Of a stretch of 64,000 nucleotides of DNA, positions 10,226 to 19,729 are shown one piece after another. How positions within the stretch are numbered: the stretch's first letter is position 1; each line of letters begins with the position of its first letter. Source of the DNA: Schizochytrium sp. CCTCC M209059 (Eukaryota > Sar > Bigyra > Thraustochytrida > Thraustochytriidae); the NCBI GenBank assembly GCA_000818945.1, contig KN805389.1:225723-289722 (forward strand). Reading direction: 5' to 3'. The translations under genes were made by a program, and so were the position numbers. The notes beneath the pieces were generated by a model. That model had not been told where the DNA came from and made no database searches. It was given only the letters and a program-made list of their open reading frames with translations.

Positions 10226-11009
10226 TGCTGATGATTCTCCTCCATCGATCTAAAAAAGGGCAGGTAGCCGGGCGGCCGGGACGGTCGGCGAAGATGACTG
10301 CAAAACACCCATTTACATTTCTTTCCAAATTCATTCACTGTCACGCAATGGCAAGCAAGCACTACGTTCTACTTTGGTTTATCATGATGGCCTACGCACA
10401 TTGATTTCGCTCGCCTCGCGACTCGGCCTGGCTGCTACCGCACGCACAATGTCTCGCCTCGTTGCCAGCCAGACGGAGGAAAGGAGAGAGACTGGGTTAA
10501 GGGGTGGTAGGGGAAGGAAAGCTCGTACGAGATTCCCGCCTCAGCAAGACGACGGTGACACCATGGCATCGGAAGCGCAGAGCTTTTCTATCTTTTTTCT
10601 CCTCCTCCTTCTCCTTCTCCTTCTCCTTCTTCTTCTTTTTCTCCGTCTTCTTCTTTTCCCTTGTTCATTTTTTTTTGTAAAAGGCCAATAAATTATCAAT
10701 CACTCGTTATCACATTCGCCACCCGATCGGGTTTCCGAGCTGCTGAATCGGCTTGCATGGAAGCATGCATGTTTTTTGTTAGTATACAGGCTTTTTGAAC
10801 CCAAATGGCTGGTGCTCCATGTTGTTGCTCAATCAATGCCTATTTGACTGGCGCAGGCTGCAGCTGCTTGTTCTCGCCCTTTCCCGGAAACCGCTGCGGC
10901 CCGGCCGCGTCCGGACCACACCGTCGTTTCGCCCGTGCCTGCGCCCGTGCTCTTTCTAGACCCTATGCATAATCCCGATCGTGCGCCCAACGTGCATGCG
11001 CGCGTGCTC

Positions 11010-11277
11010 CACTGCACTGCACAGCACTGCACTGCACTGCACTGCACAGACTGCACTGCACTGCACTGCACGGCTCTGCGCTACACAGCGTTACATTCAC
11101 TTCCTCTCTGTCAGCGTGCATGCATGTGTCCAGATTTCGCGCGCGTGCCTGCGTGTTTACCTACCTGCCTACATTCCTCTCCTCCGTCGCGTCTCGTTCG
11201 TGAGCTCGCCAACTCCTCTCCGCGTACTTTGCACTCACTCCTTCATCCATCCGTCCATCCATCCATCCATCCATCCA
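11010..11277. repeat. CACTG and ATCC arrays
   Basis: CACTG pentamers with interruptions lie at 11010-11071, and an ATCC/GTCC tetramer array at 11244-11277. Confidence 0.9.
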
Positions 11278-11580
11278 CCGCTCAATCGATCACAATCGAT
11301 CGATCAAGCGACTGATTGACTCAATGGATCGCCCGAGCGCAGCTGTGGGGGCGTCGATCTCGTGGATGTGGGAACTCCACTTACCCCCTCCGCGCAGGAC
11401 CCCCTAGGCCGCGGCTAGCCCGCTCGGCGCAGCGCGTGCAGGCCTCCTTCTCCTGCGAGAGAGAGAGAGAAAGGCAAAGGCCGGCAGGCAGGCGCTCGGT
11501 CCTCGAGCTCGCGCCCGCGCCGGCCGCGCTCGAGCCCGCGCCCGCGCTCGCGCCGGGGAGGCGCGGAGGCCGATGCGGCG

Positions 11581-11635
11581 CCTGGCCTGGCCTGGCCTGG
11601 CCTGGCCTGGCCTGGCCTGGCCTGGCCTGGCCTGG
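11581..11635. repeat. CCTGG pentanucleotide array (11 copies)
   Basis: Eleven perfect CCTGG units lie ~310 bp upstream of the secreted-protein ATG. They read as a LAWPG peptide repeat in frame with that gene. Because a strong signal peptide starts downstream at 11948, I treat the array as 5' non-coding. Confidence 0.92.
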
Positions 11636-11947
11636 ACGCGGAGGCCGACGAGGGAGGCGAAAAGTGCGACTGTGCACGTGATGCGCGAAAAGCGCGAGCG
11701 AGGGCTCCTCCGTCAAGGGCCGCAGAAACAGGCAAGATCGAGCACAAACAACGTGAACGTGAAGAGGAGACGGCTTGGAGGCAAGGCGAGAGCGCGTCCA
11801 CTTCTGCGGCCCGCGCAGACGGCGCCAGCAGATCCGCAACGAGCGAGGCAGGAGCCGCGGCGACAGACTCGCGAGCAGACAGACCAGCCAGACGAGCCCA
11901 GACGAGCCCAGACAAGCCCGGCTCGGCGCGCGCGGCGCGGCAGGACC

Positions 11948-13234
11948 ATGGGGAGGACGGGCCTGACCTTGCGCGGCCTGGTCGCGGCGCTCGCGCTCGC
12001 GGTGGCGGCACGGGCGCAAGAGCAGGCCGCGGACGTGGGCGGAGAGGATGCGCGGCAGCTCCTGGCTGTCCGCGACGAAGACGCCGGGGACGCTGCGCGG
12101 GAGCTGGCCAAACTCGAGGAAGTCTGCTTTTGCACGGCCCACCCGATGGAGGTCGTGACGGGCCGCGTTGACGCCTCGCAGAGCGCCGGCCTCAAGGAGA
12201 TGAACCTGTACGGCAAGGAGGACGAGTGGAAGCTGTACGTGGAGGCCCAGACAGACAGCGGCCACTTTGAGGGCAACGTCGTCTTTGACATCCCCGAGTA
12301 CATTAACCTGGCCAAGGTCAAGAAGTACGCTACCAACGTGAACTTTCGCGGCGAAAAGGCCAAGGGTAAAAAGGAGCTCTGGGAGATCCGCACGACTCGT
12401 CTGGGCAGGAGGCCCAAGTGGGAAAAGCTCTGGGACAACAAAAGAGTCAAGGCCTGGCAATGGACTGAATCATGGAAGCAGCGCAACAAAAAGGGTAAGA
12501 CCTTTGCCGCCTACGTTGACAAGAACAATCAATTCCGCTTCAACGTGCGGACCGTCAAGCAGAACATGGAGAACGCGCTTTTCGACTACGTTGACCTGTG
12601 CCTTTACCTCTCCAAGGGCTGGAAAAAGCCGACTGCGGCGCCCACTAACGCCCCGACTCCCGAACACACGACAATCATCACCCCTCCTCCCACGGCTGGT
12701 CAGACGCTCGACGTCCCTGAGTCGGTCCACACCGAGTGCTTCGTGCCCGCCTCGCTTGAAGTCGAGCAAGGCTGGATCGGTAGCGAGCAGACCGTCGAGG
12801 GTCTCGCGAAGCGTGAGATGAACGAGGACAGTAGAAATGAGGCCTGGAACAAGATTGTCGAATTTCATCCCGAGACCGTTGACGGAAAGGAGGGCGGCGT
12901 CTTTTACTTTGACTACCATGTCGGCGAGGTCAGCGACCCTATCCAGGCCTCAATCAAGTGGAACTTTCGCGGGCAAACGACAGAGTTCCAATTGTGGAAG
13001 CTTTCCTTGTACAATTATGCTGCCGACTCTTGGGTGTGCCTTGGCCAGACGCCGAACGCGGCCAAGAGCTGGCGCTGGATCTTCAGGGAAGATCGCTACA
13101 TTTTCCATGATGCCAGCGCCAAGTATGTCAACGACGAGGGCATTGCTCGTGTGCGCTACGCAACAAACTCTTCGCTCGATGCCTCGCAGCTGGATTTTGC
13201 AAAGCTTTGCTTGAAGATGCCGGGCAGCGCCTAA
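11948..13234 (+). CDS. Secreted protein with an internal duplication of a beta-type domain
   Basis: 428-residue protein. The chosen ATG has a good eukaryotic context (ACCATGG) and begins a signal peptide: MGRTGLTLRGLVAALALAVA followed by an AARAQ-type cleavage region. The frame is open further upstream to an ATG at 11573, but that stretch is a CCTGG repeat. The mature protein contains two related domains of ~165 residues joined by a Pro/Thr linker (about 235-255). Shared landmarks are a Cys near the start, NxxFRGx...ELW/QLW, W...W-W, a buried F/Y strand, VRY or FNVRT, and a closing D(Y/F)xxLCL. The fold looks beta-rich and could bind carbohydrate, but I did not recognise a named family and infer no enzyme activity. 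It is convergent with the carnitine acyltransferase gene. Confidence 0.8.
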   Translation: MGRTGLTLRGLVAALALAVAARAQEQAADVGGEDARQLLAVRDEDAGDAARELAKLEEVCFCTAHPMEVVTGRVDASQSAGLKEMNLYGKEDEWKLYVEAQTDSGHFEGNVVFDIPEYINLAKVKKYATNVNFRGEKAKGKKELWEIRTTRLGRRPKWEKLWDNKRVKAWQWTESWKQRNKKGKTFAAYVDKNNQFRFNVRTVKQNMENALFDYVDLCLYLSKGWKKPTAAPTNAPTPEHTTIITPPPTAGQTLDVPESVHTECFVPASLEVEQGWIGSEQTVEGLAKREMNEDSRNEAWNKIVEFHPETVDGKEGGVFYFDYHVGEVSDPIQASIKWNFRGQTTEFQLWKLSLYNYAADSWVCLGQTPNAAKSWRWIFREDRYIFHDASAKYVNDEGIARVRYATNSSLDASQLDFAKLCLKMPGSA

Positions 13235-13587
13235 CTGTAAGTCAATGGGCACTTTTTCTTTTAAACCATTTCATGCAATGACCGTAGCCGAATACATTAA
13301 GTGATTCTATCCTTTTCTTTGTTTTCTTCGCACATGGTCGTCGTGATCGAGTGATTTAGGGAAATTTTGTTCTTTTCGTGTTGCGACATTCATGAAGAAC
13401 GCAACAAGAAAGATGAAGAGGGCAGGGCACTCCTTGCAATCCAAAACCATGTCTTCCAGTTGCAAAACTGATGCGAAGACTTGACGTGACGGCAATTGTC
13501 ATGCAAGATTCGTGTCCATTTCGGCTGCCAAAAGAAACGAAACAACGCGACAAAGACGCGGGTGAAAGAAAAAACATAAGAAAATAC
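13235..13587. other. Convergent 3' intergenic gap (353 bp)
   Basis: AT-richer spacer between two convergent stop codons that holds both 3' UTRs. No gene or clear terminator element is seen. Confidence 0.6.
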
Positions 13588-15600
13588 TTATTCCTGGAAG
13601 AGCTTGTCGAAGTCGCGGAAGACGCCAGTAATGGCCTCGGCCATCTTGGCCGAATCAGTCTCGGCGCAAGACTTGTACGAGGTGACGTTGACCATGATGT
13701 AGTCAGCCTGGGTCAGGTAGCCAAGACCGTAGCCATCGCCGACAACAGCGCCGAATCCGAACTGCTGGATAAAGGGCGCGGTGACGTTGCTGGTGGAGAG
13801 GATCCACTTGGAGGACTTGGCGTACATGGGGTCCTTGAAGAGGTCAATATCGAGGCCGTTCTTCTGCGCGACGCACTTCATGGCGTGCATGTGGCGGTCG
13901 ACACCCTGGTATGGGCCAGAGGCAGACTTGGCGCCCTTGGCAACGTTGACGTGCATGGCAGCGGCGGCGAGGACGGCCTCGCGCTTCTGCTCGTCCGTGG
14001 AGGACGCGTCGTCAAAGACCTTGATAAAGTTGGCCATCTCGGCGGTGGCCGTGCGGATGGTCTCGGTGCGGCCGTGAAAGTAGGACTTCATGGCGCAAGA
14101 CTCGTAGACAGTGGCGTTCTGGCCGTGGAGGCGGGCGTACGCGAGCTGGAAGGCCATCTGGCAGGCGGCATCAGGGGACATCTTCATGAGCTTGACGCGG
14201 TTCTTGCCAAAGTCCTGGAAGTCAAGGACGGCAGTATCGACATCGCCGGCAAGCTTGATGTTGGCCTCGTGGGCGGCCTTGAGGTCGGCCTTGTTCTCCT
14301 CACTGAGCTCCCAGGTGAGAGGCTTGTAAGAGCCCTCGAAGGTCTTGGAGGGCGCGCGGAGGGGCGCAAAGGTGCCAGGGGGCTTGGCGCCGTGCATGTC
14401 GGCCCAGGCCTCGGAGACCATGCGGTTCCAGGTGAGGCCATCGCCAAAGGTGTGGTCAAAGTTCACGCCAAGGGCGCCCTCGGTGGTGGGGATAATGACG
14501 TGCTTGTCAAACCAGCGGTTGCTGCCGTCGCGGCCGTGGAGAAAGTAGTCGGAGCGGTCGGCGACCGAGGCCGAGGTGTCGACGTCCTGGAGGCAGATGC
14601 CAAAGAGGCAGTCGTCGATCTCGGCGAGGGTGGCCGCGTTGGTCTCCGAAGACTTGACGAGGCGCTCGCGGGCCTGGGCCCAGAAGTCGCGCTCGCAGCC
14701 GGTGAGGAGGCCCACGTCGCCCGAGACGTCGCCGGGGTTGGCGTCGGCCTCGGCCTTGATCTTTTCGAGGACGGCCTCGAGGTTCTCGGCGCTGATGGCG
14801 TCGCCGTTCTCATCGATGACGTCGACACGGTAAAAGTTGTGGTTGCGCATGACGATGATGTGCTTGCGGTCAAAGTTGGTGCCGAGGCTGTCGCGGCCGA
14901 CACCCGGGATGCGGGTGGCGCCAAAGACGAGGCCCATGCCGTACATGCAGCAGGGCTTGTCGCGCTCCATGTCGGCCTCGAGCTCGCCGTTGACGACCTT
15001 GAGCCACCAGCGCACAAAGGCGGATGCGAGGCGGGCGGCGCGGCGCGTGCCCTGCATCTCGCTGGGGTCCTTCTCGTCGGGGAGGGCGTAGAAGGGGTTG
15101 GAGCCGACCATGATCTCGAAGCGGCCGCCAAGGTACATGTCGTCCCAGAACTGCTCAATGTAGCTGTACGGGTAGCCGGGGCTCTCGTTCATGCGCTGGA
15201 GCTCGCCCTGAATGGCGGCGGCGTGCTTGGCCTCGAAGTCCTCGGCGAGCTTCTTGGTGTTCTCGAACTCCTCATCGCTGGCGACGGGGCGCACGGTCTC
15301 CAGGTACCTCTTGAGGGTGTCCTTGACCTCGGGGAGGGGCAGCTTGGGCACGTCCAGGTAGTTGGTGTCGTACAGCTTGCTCACCTCGTACTCGAACTTG
15401 GGCAGCTCGGCCTTGCCGCTCATCTCCCTCGTCGCCATCTTCGCGTCCGCCGTGCCTGCAATCGTGCCTGCGCCCGCGCGCGCCGCGTTCAGCCCTGCTC
15501 CGCTCCGCGCCCGCGTCCACGTTCCGAGCGCTCCTGCGTTGGCTGCCGCTGCTGCTGCCGCCTTCGATGCGGATCTGCCCACGGCTGCGACGCGCGTCAT
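13588..15600 (-). CDS. Carnitine O-acyltransferase
   Basis: 670-residue choline/carnitine acyltransferase. This enzyme exchanges acyl groups between CoA and carnitine for transport of acyl or acetyl units into organelles. The family landmarks are all present: an N-terminal LPLPEVKDTLKRYLE, GRFEIMVGSNPFY, the catalytic-histidine block NFDHTFGDG (His383), RTETIRTAT, and the C-terminal LSTSNVTAPF followed by GFGAVVGDGYGLGY. The first ~60 residues are Ala/Arg-rich with few acids and look like a mitochondrial transit peptide. A second Met at ~55 could give a form without it. The length fits carnitine acetyl/octanoyl-transferases; chain-length specificity cannot be read from sequence alone. The codon bias is markedly GC- and C-rich, typical of strong expression. 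Its frame produces a 1000-residue shadow frame on the other strand. Confidence 0.94.
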   Translation of the reverse strand: MTRVAAVGRSASKAAAAAAANAGALGTWTRARSGAGLNAARAGAGTIAGTADAKMATREMSGKAELPKFEYEVSKLYDTNYLDVPKLPLPEVKDTLKRYLETVRPVASDEEFENTKKLAEDFEAKHAAAIQGELQRMNESPGYPYSYIEQFWDDMYLGGRFEIMVGSNPFYALPDEKDPSEMQGTRRAARLASAFVRWWLKVVNGELEADMERDKPCCMYGMGLVFGATRIPGVGRDSLGTNFDRKHIIVMRNHNFYRVDVIDENGDAISAENLEAVLEKIKAEADANPGDVSGDVGLLTGCERDFWAQARERLVKSSETNAATLAEIDDCLFGICLQDVDTSASVADRSDYFLHGRDGSNRWFDKHVIIPTTEGALGVNFDHTFGDGLTWNRMVSEAWADMHGAKPPGTFAPLRAPSKTFEGSYKPLTWELSEENKADLKAAHEANIKLAGDVDTAVLDFQDFGKNRVKLMKMSPDAACQMAFQLAYARLHGQNATVYESCAMKSYFHGRTETIRTATAEMANFIKVFDDASSTDEQKREAVLAAAAMHVNVAKGAKSASGPYQGVDRHMHAMKCVAQKNGLDIDLFKDPMYAKSSKWILSTSNVTAPFIQQFGFGAVVGDGYGLGYLTQADYIMVNVTSYKSCAETDSAKMAEAITGVFRDFDKLFQE

Positions 15601-15809
15601 GGCCTCTCCCTCTCTGCGTTGCCCGTCTGCCGCCTACCTATCCTATCCGCCGCAGTGAATGTATCTATGTATTACCCCTGCGCTCTCGCTTCCGCCTCTT
15701 GCGACGTCTGCGCCTGCACCTCCGGCACCTGCTTACGCACGCAGCTTGCGCCCTCAGTCAGTCAGCCGGTCGGTCGCTCGGTCCTGGCGTTTCCTCTCCT
15801 CTTCCTTCG

Positions 15810-16023
15810 CAGTCAGTCAGTCAGTCAGTCTTTCCCGAAGGCCAACCACCAGAAACAAGCAAGCAAGCAAGCAAGCAAGCAAGGCGGGCAAGAAGGAGAG
15901 AAAACCCCAGACCCAGCCGCCGCAGACCGCGAGCGCCGGCCGAGCCGCACCGCGCCGCGCCGCATTGCAGGAAGCGGCGGGCGGGCGAAAGAACGAACGA
16001 ACGAACGAACGAACGAACGAACG
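15810..16023. repeat. CAGT, AAGC and GAAC tetranucleotide arrays
   Basis: CAGT at 15810-15830, AAGC at 15855-15883 and GAAC at 15988-16023, all 0.2-0.4 kb upstream of the carnitine acyltransferase ATG. Confidence 0.93.
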
Positions 16024-16373
16024 CGCGCACGCGCTCGCGATCCGGGTTCTCGATTCGCGGGGCATCTTGGGCGGGAGGCGGTTTCGGGGGCCTGCGCTTT
16101 TGGGGGCTTTTCTTTCCTTCTTTTGCTTTTTTCTTTTTCTTTTTTCTTTTGCTTTTTTTTGTTTGCTTTTTTTTTGTTTCTTTTGTTTTCCTTTTTCGAG
16201 GCCTTTTTGGGCGTGCCTTTTGCCTGGGCTTGTTTCTATCTTTTCTCTACGCCCCGCGCTTACCGTGACCGCAGAGCGCGGCAATTGCTGATCTGCAGCG
16301 GGCACTGCGGAGGCGAGCAACACTTCGCCACACACGGACGGGCCTGCCTGCCTGCAATGCAAACAGCCCGGAG

Positions 16374-16822
16374 CCTTCGACCTTCGACCTTCGACCTCGC
16401 CTTCAAGCCGCCGGAGAGCAGCCGCGGCGACGACGCAGGCAGCTCGCGCGAGCAGCGCAGGCTGGAGCAGTAGGCAGAGATGACTCGGCCCAAGGCGCAG
16501 GCAGAGTGAGGAGCAAGCTGGTCGGTCAGAAGACACGAGGTGAGGCAGCGAAGGGAAAACTAAGCTACGAATGAGCAAAGCATGTCCGCCCCGCCACGTC
16601 AAAACGTCGTGCTGGTTCGAGCACGAGGTTTGGGGGACGTGAAGTTGAAGCAAGATGGACTTGGGGGATGATGTCGCAAGCAACGGCGAGACTGTAGGAC
16701 GGCGGCAAGATGAAGGTTTCTTCGGAGCATCACACGTCCATTGAAAAGTGACGTACGCCACGCCGCCGATGCGATGCGATGGGATGCAGTGCGCTGCGAT
16801 GCGATGCGATGCGATGCGATGT
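16374..16822. repeat. TTCGACC and GCGAT arrays
   Basis: Three TTCGACC-type units lie at 16374-16396, and imperfect GCGAT pentamers at 16768-16822. Confidence 0.85.
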
Positions 16823-17954
16823 TTCGATTCGAGGCCTTCCTTCCTTCGTGTGCTTGTTCTGTCTTGCGTCGATGGACCGACGGCGATGCCACGATTGTAT
16901 AGTATAGCCCAGCCGGCCTTTGATTAGCAAGCAAGCTGAGCTTGTGAGTCCTCCCTCCCTCCATCCCATCCCTCCCTCCCTCCGCTCCCTCTGTCCTCTC
17001 TCGCGCTCTTCCCCGCGCACAATCATCATCATCTTCAATACTTCCGGCCGACAGCGACATGACGCGCGGGGCCGGGCACAACGCCGCGCCTGCCGCGCGC
17101 AACGCCGGCCAGCCTTTGCAGCCCCTCCGGCATGCCGTCGTCGGCGGCCTCGACCGCCGCGCGCTGCGTCAACGGCGCGACGGAGCGACGCCACGGCGCC
17201 GCAGCGGGCGCGTGCGGCGCACACCTTTCGGGTCCAGATTTAGGTGTCCCCGCACGCACACGGGGTGCGCGCTCGGGAGCGTGAAAGACCCGCCGAGAAA
17301 GGAAAAAACAGAAAGAAAGAAAGAAAGAAAATGCGAGAAAATGTGAGAAAATGTGAGAAAAGCAAAAACCAACGCCAACAAAAAGAAGGAATTCGCGGGT
17401 CCCGCGCGAGCAACGAGGCGAGCGAGGCGCGGACGGATGCGGCGAGGCGAGGCGAGGCAAGGCACTCTGTGCGGCGTGCAGTCGTTCTTTTTGGTCGGTT
17501 CCTCGGTGTGCGTCAAAACCAGCTTGGCTGGGCTTGCTTGTCTTGAACAAGGCCCATATACGTACATATGTAAACAAATAAGTAAATAAGGCCAGCCAAA
17601 GCCGCATCCGCGAACTGGAACGCGCGGCTGGACCGGTTCTACGTTCGCGGGTGCGCTTGGCCGCTCCCGATTGCGCGCTCATGCACTGACCAACGTGAAC
17701 AACGTGTGCGGGCTGACATCATCCCGCATGATGCGGAACTTGGTGTGGCTCACGAGCGCGCCATCTTCCTTCCTTTCCCTCGGGCTGCCTGTCTGTCTGA
17801 CTAGCCGGCCTCAGGTTGGGCTGGTTTGGTGGCCTGGGCTGCCGCGCGAATCCTTCCATTCTTCGATTTTCCGGGTCTTCGTCCTTCTTGCCGTGCTTCT
17901 AAATGCCGCACGATTCAACATCATCCGCGACGGACGGACGGCCGGCCGACCGGC

Positions 17955-18120
17955 CGATCGATCGATCAATCAATCAAGCGATCGATCAATCAATCGCGAG
18001 GGTTTGTTTTCGTGGCGTGGATATTTCTTCCATCCAAGTACCACGGTCTCCACTTTCGCGGTCCCAGCCTAGCCCAGCCTAGCCCAGCCCACCTCAGCCC
18101 AGCCCTGCTTAGCCTTGCTT
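17955..18120. repeat. GATC/AATC and AGCCTAGCCC arrays
   Basis: GATC and AATC tetramers alternate at 17955-17997. A 10-bp AGCCTAGCCC-like repeat decays into AGCCC units at 18064-18120. Confidence 0.85.
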
Positions 18121-18562
18121 TGCCTTTTTCTCTCTACTCGACGTGGCCGTGAGCACGCAGAACTCGAGGAACGAATTCATGGATGGCGCATACTACCACA
18201 AAGCAACGCGCAGGGAGGCCGAGGAACCCCGGCTGGATCACCGCCAGTGAGAAACGATGACGCCAGCAACGATCGGTCGCTGAGGGTGGAAAAAAAGGGG
18301 GGGGGGCGAGCGACATCGCCTGCGCAGGTTTCACCTCGACGTGCGCCTGGAGTAGAAGCAATGCATGGAGGTTCTGGTGCGCATCTGGTCGCTATGCTAT
18401 ACACGCCCCCGCGAATTGCTCGCAAACTTCAGGTTCCCTTCTTGTGCGCGCAATCCAGACAGGCGAGGTCTCCACACCGGCAAGTCAGGCACGGGCAGCT
18501 GCAGCGTGCATGTGTTTGTTGAGAACAAGGACCAGCTATTGCAGGCGAAAGTTGCCATGTTC

Positions 18563-18813
18563 TCAACGTTAGTCAGGCAAAAAAAAAAAGGAAGGGTGAT
18601 GATAAACGAACGTGGAGGAGCGGGTCGCGCGTGCGCTGACTGACCCTCGTTCCTGCTCTTGGTGAACTTTTTTCGTTGTTCGTAAAATCAACGTTAGTCA
18701 GGCAAAGAAAAAAGGAAGGGTGATGATAAACGAACGTGGAGGAGCGGGTCGCGCGTGCGCTGACTGACCCTCGTTCCTGCTCTTGGCGAACGTTTTTCGC
18801 TGTTCGTAAAATC
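18563..18813. repeat. 125-bp tandem duplication
   Basis: Two adjacent copies start at about 18563 and 18688 (period 125). Each runs from AACGTTAGTCAGGC through an A-tract and GGTGATGATAAACGAACG to TTCGTAAAATCA. They differ at only a handful of positions in the A-tract and near the end, so the duplication is recent or is kept homogeneous. Confidence 0.95.
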
Positions 18814-19729
18814 ATTGGATCCAGGCTTGTATCTCGATAGCATACGTGGGACCGAGATCATAATTTGAAGAGAATAGATCAAATTTTGGCTACACGCTCT
18901 GATGTGCATGGATTCACAAGGCTAAGAGAGTTGTGCCGATAAACCGTCCGCTGACCGGTGCCGTCGGCATCGTAAATTGCCCATTGGCCCTCAAATGAAT
19001 GGAATACGGCAAACGATTGGTGCCAAAGTCTTATCGGTCTTTGTCATGCCTTGGTCTCTGACTGTGAAGTGGAAAGCAAGTTGCAAATGGAAGAGCGATG
19101 CCCTAACGAAGTCGCTTTCAGGCTCGTAAAGTTACACCACATTCACACGCTTGTGCCTCCACGTTTGCGATGAATACGCGTTGATCCTCAACGATAACGT
19201 AAAGCGGACCGCAATGGCATCTATGGTGTCGTCTTAACAAGGCTGATGTGTCTTTAGTATCATTGTTCATGTCATCGTTAAGTGCCATCTTTTACAAGGG
19301 GCCATCCGCGACTTCAGAGTCCGGCCGGGCTGTGCAGCAGTGCGAGTCAACTTGAATAGGCCCTTACTTTGGGCCTCTTTGCCTTCTACTACGCATGTGC
19401 ACACTTTTTCGGCCCTTGCCGGGGCTAATATTCATCTGCACGCGCGCGCCTTTCGCTGCCGCTTTGCGCTTGCCTAGACAGCAACCGCGCGTGCTTTGCC
19501 TTTGGCGGCCGTGGGCGGGCAGACGGACGGACGGACGGACGAGCGAGTGAGCGAGCACGCTTAAGGCGCGTTTCCCGCTCGCCTCCTCCCTCCCTTGCTT
19601 TCTCTTCTCCTCGCCTCCGCTTTTTCGCTCCGGCAGTACGGCGAAAGCTAATCGCGAGGTTGACTTTACTGCCCCGCCCGGACCCAACGAAACCCATCTG
19701 AGGCGAGCCTCAGGCCTTTCCGGGCAACA

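Larger units (their letters stand above)
10226..11947. other. Intergenic region between two plus-strand genes
   Basis: The 3' side contains a CTT/CTC polypyrimidine tract (~10595-10660) and an AATAAA at 10687-10692, ~460 bp after the THAP-like stop. The 5' side of the next gene carries CACTG, ATCC and CCTGG arrays. No supportable gene was found. Confidence 0.6.
15601..19729. other. 4.1-kb divergent intergenic region with many repeats
   Basis: This lies between divergent starts of the carnitine acyltransferase and the TPR protein. It holds CAGT, AAGC, GAAC, TTCGACC, GCGAT, GATC/AATC and AGCCTAGCCC arrays, a ~95-bp poly-T-rich tract (~16108-16200), a GAAA run (~17310-17335) and a 125-bp tandem duplication. 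The part from 18815 to 19370 is non-repetitive and AT-richer, without a convincing gene. Confidence 0.6.

Noticed and set aside
13471..16473. 1000-codon plus-strand reading frame
   Set aside because: It lies opposite the carnitine acyltransferase, whose C-rich codon use keeps the reverse frame open. The minus-strand protein has all the family motifs, and the plus-strand one reads as Gly/Val/Leu-rich filler followed by repeat translation.
16600..16630. GGTTCGA reminiscent of a tRNA T loop
   Set aside because: The flanking five-base stems do not pair and no A box lies upstream.
18563..18813. Transposon terminal repeats
   Set aside because: The two copies are directly adjacent with no internal sequence, no inverted ends and no transposase frame nearby, so a tandem duplication fits better.
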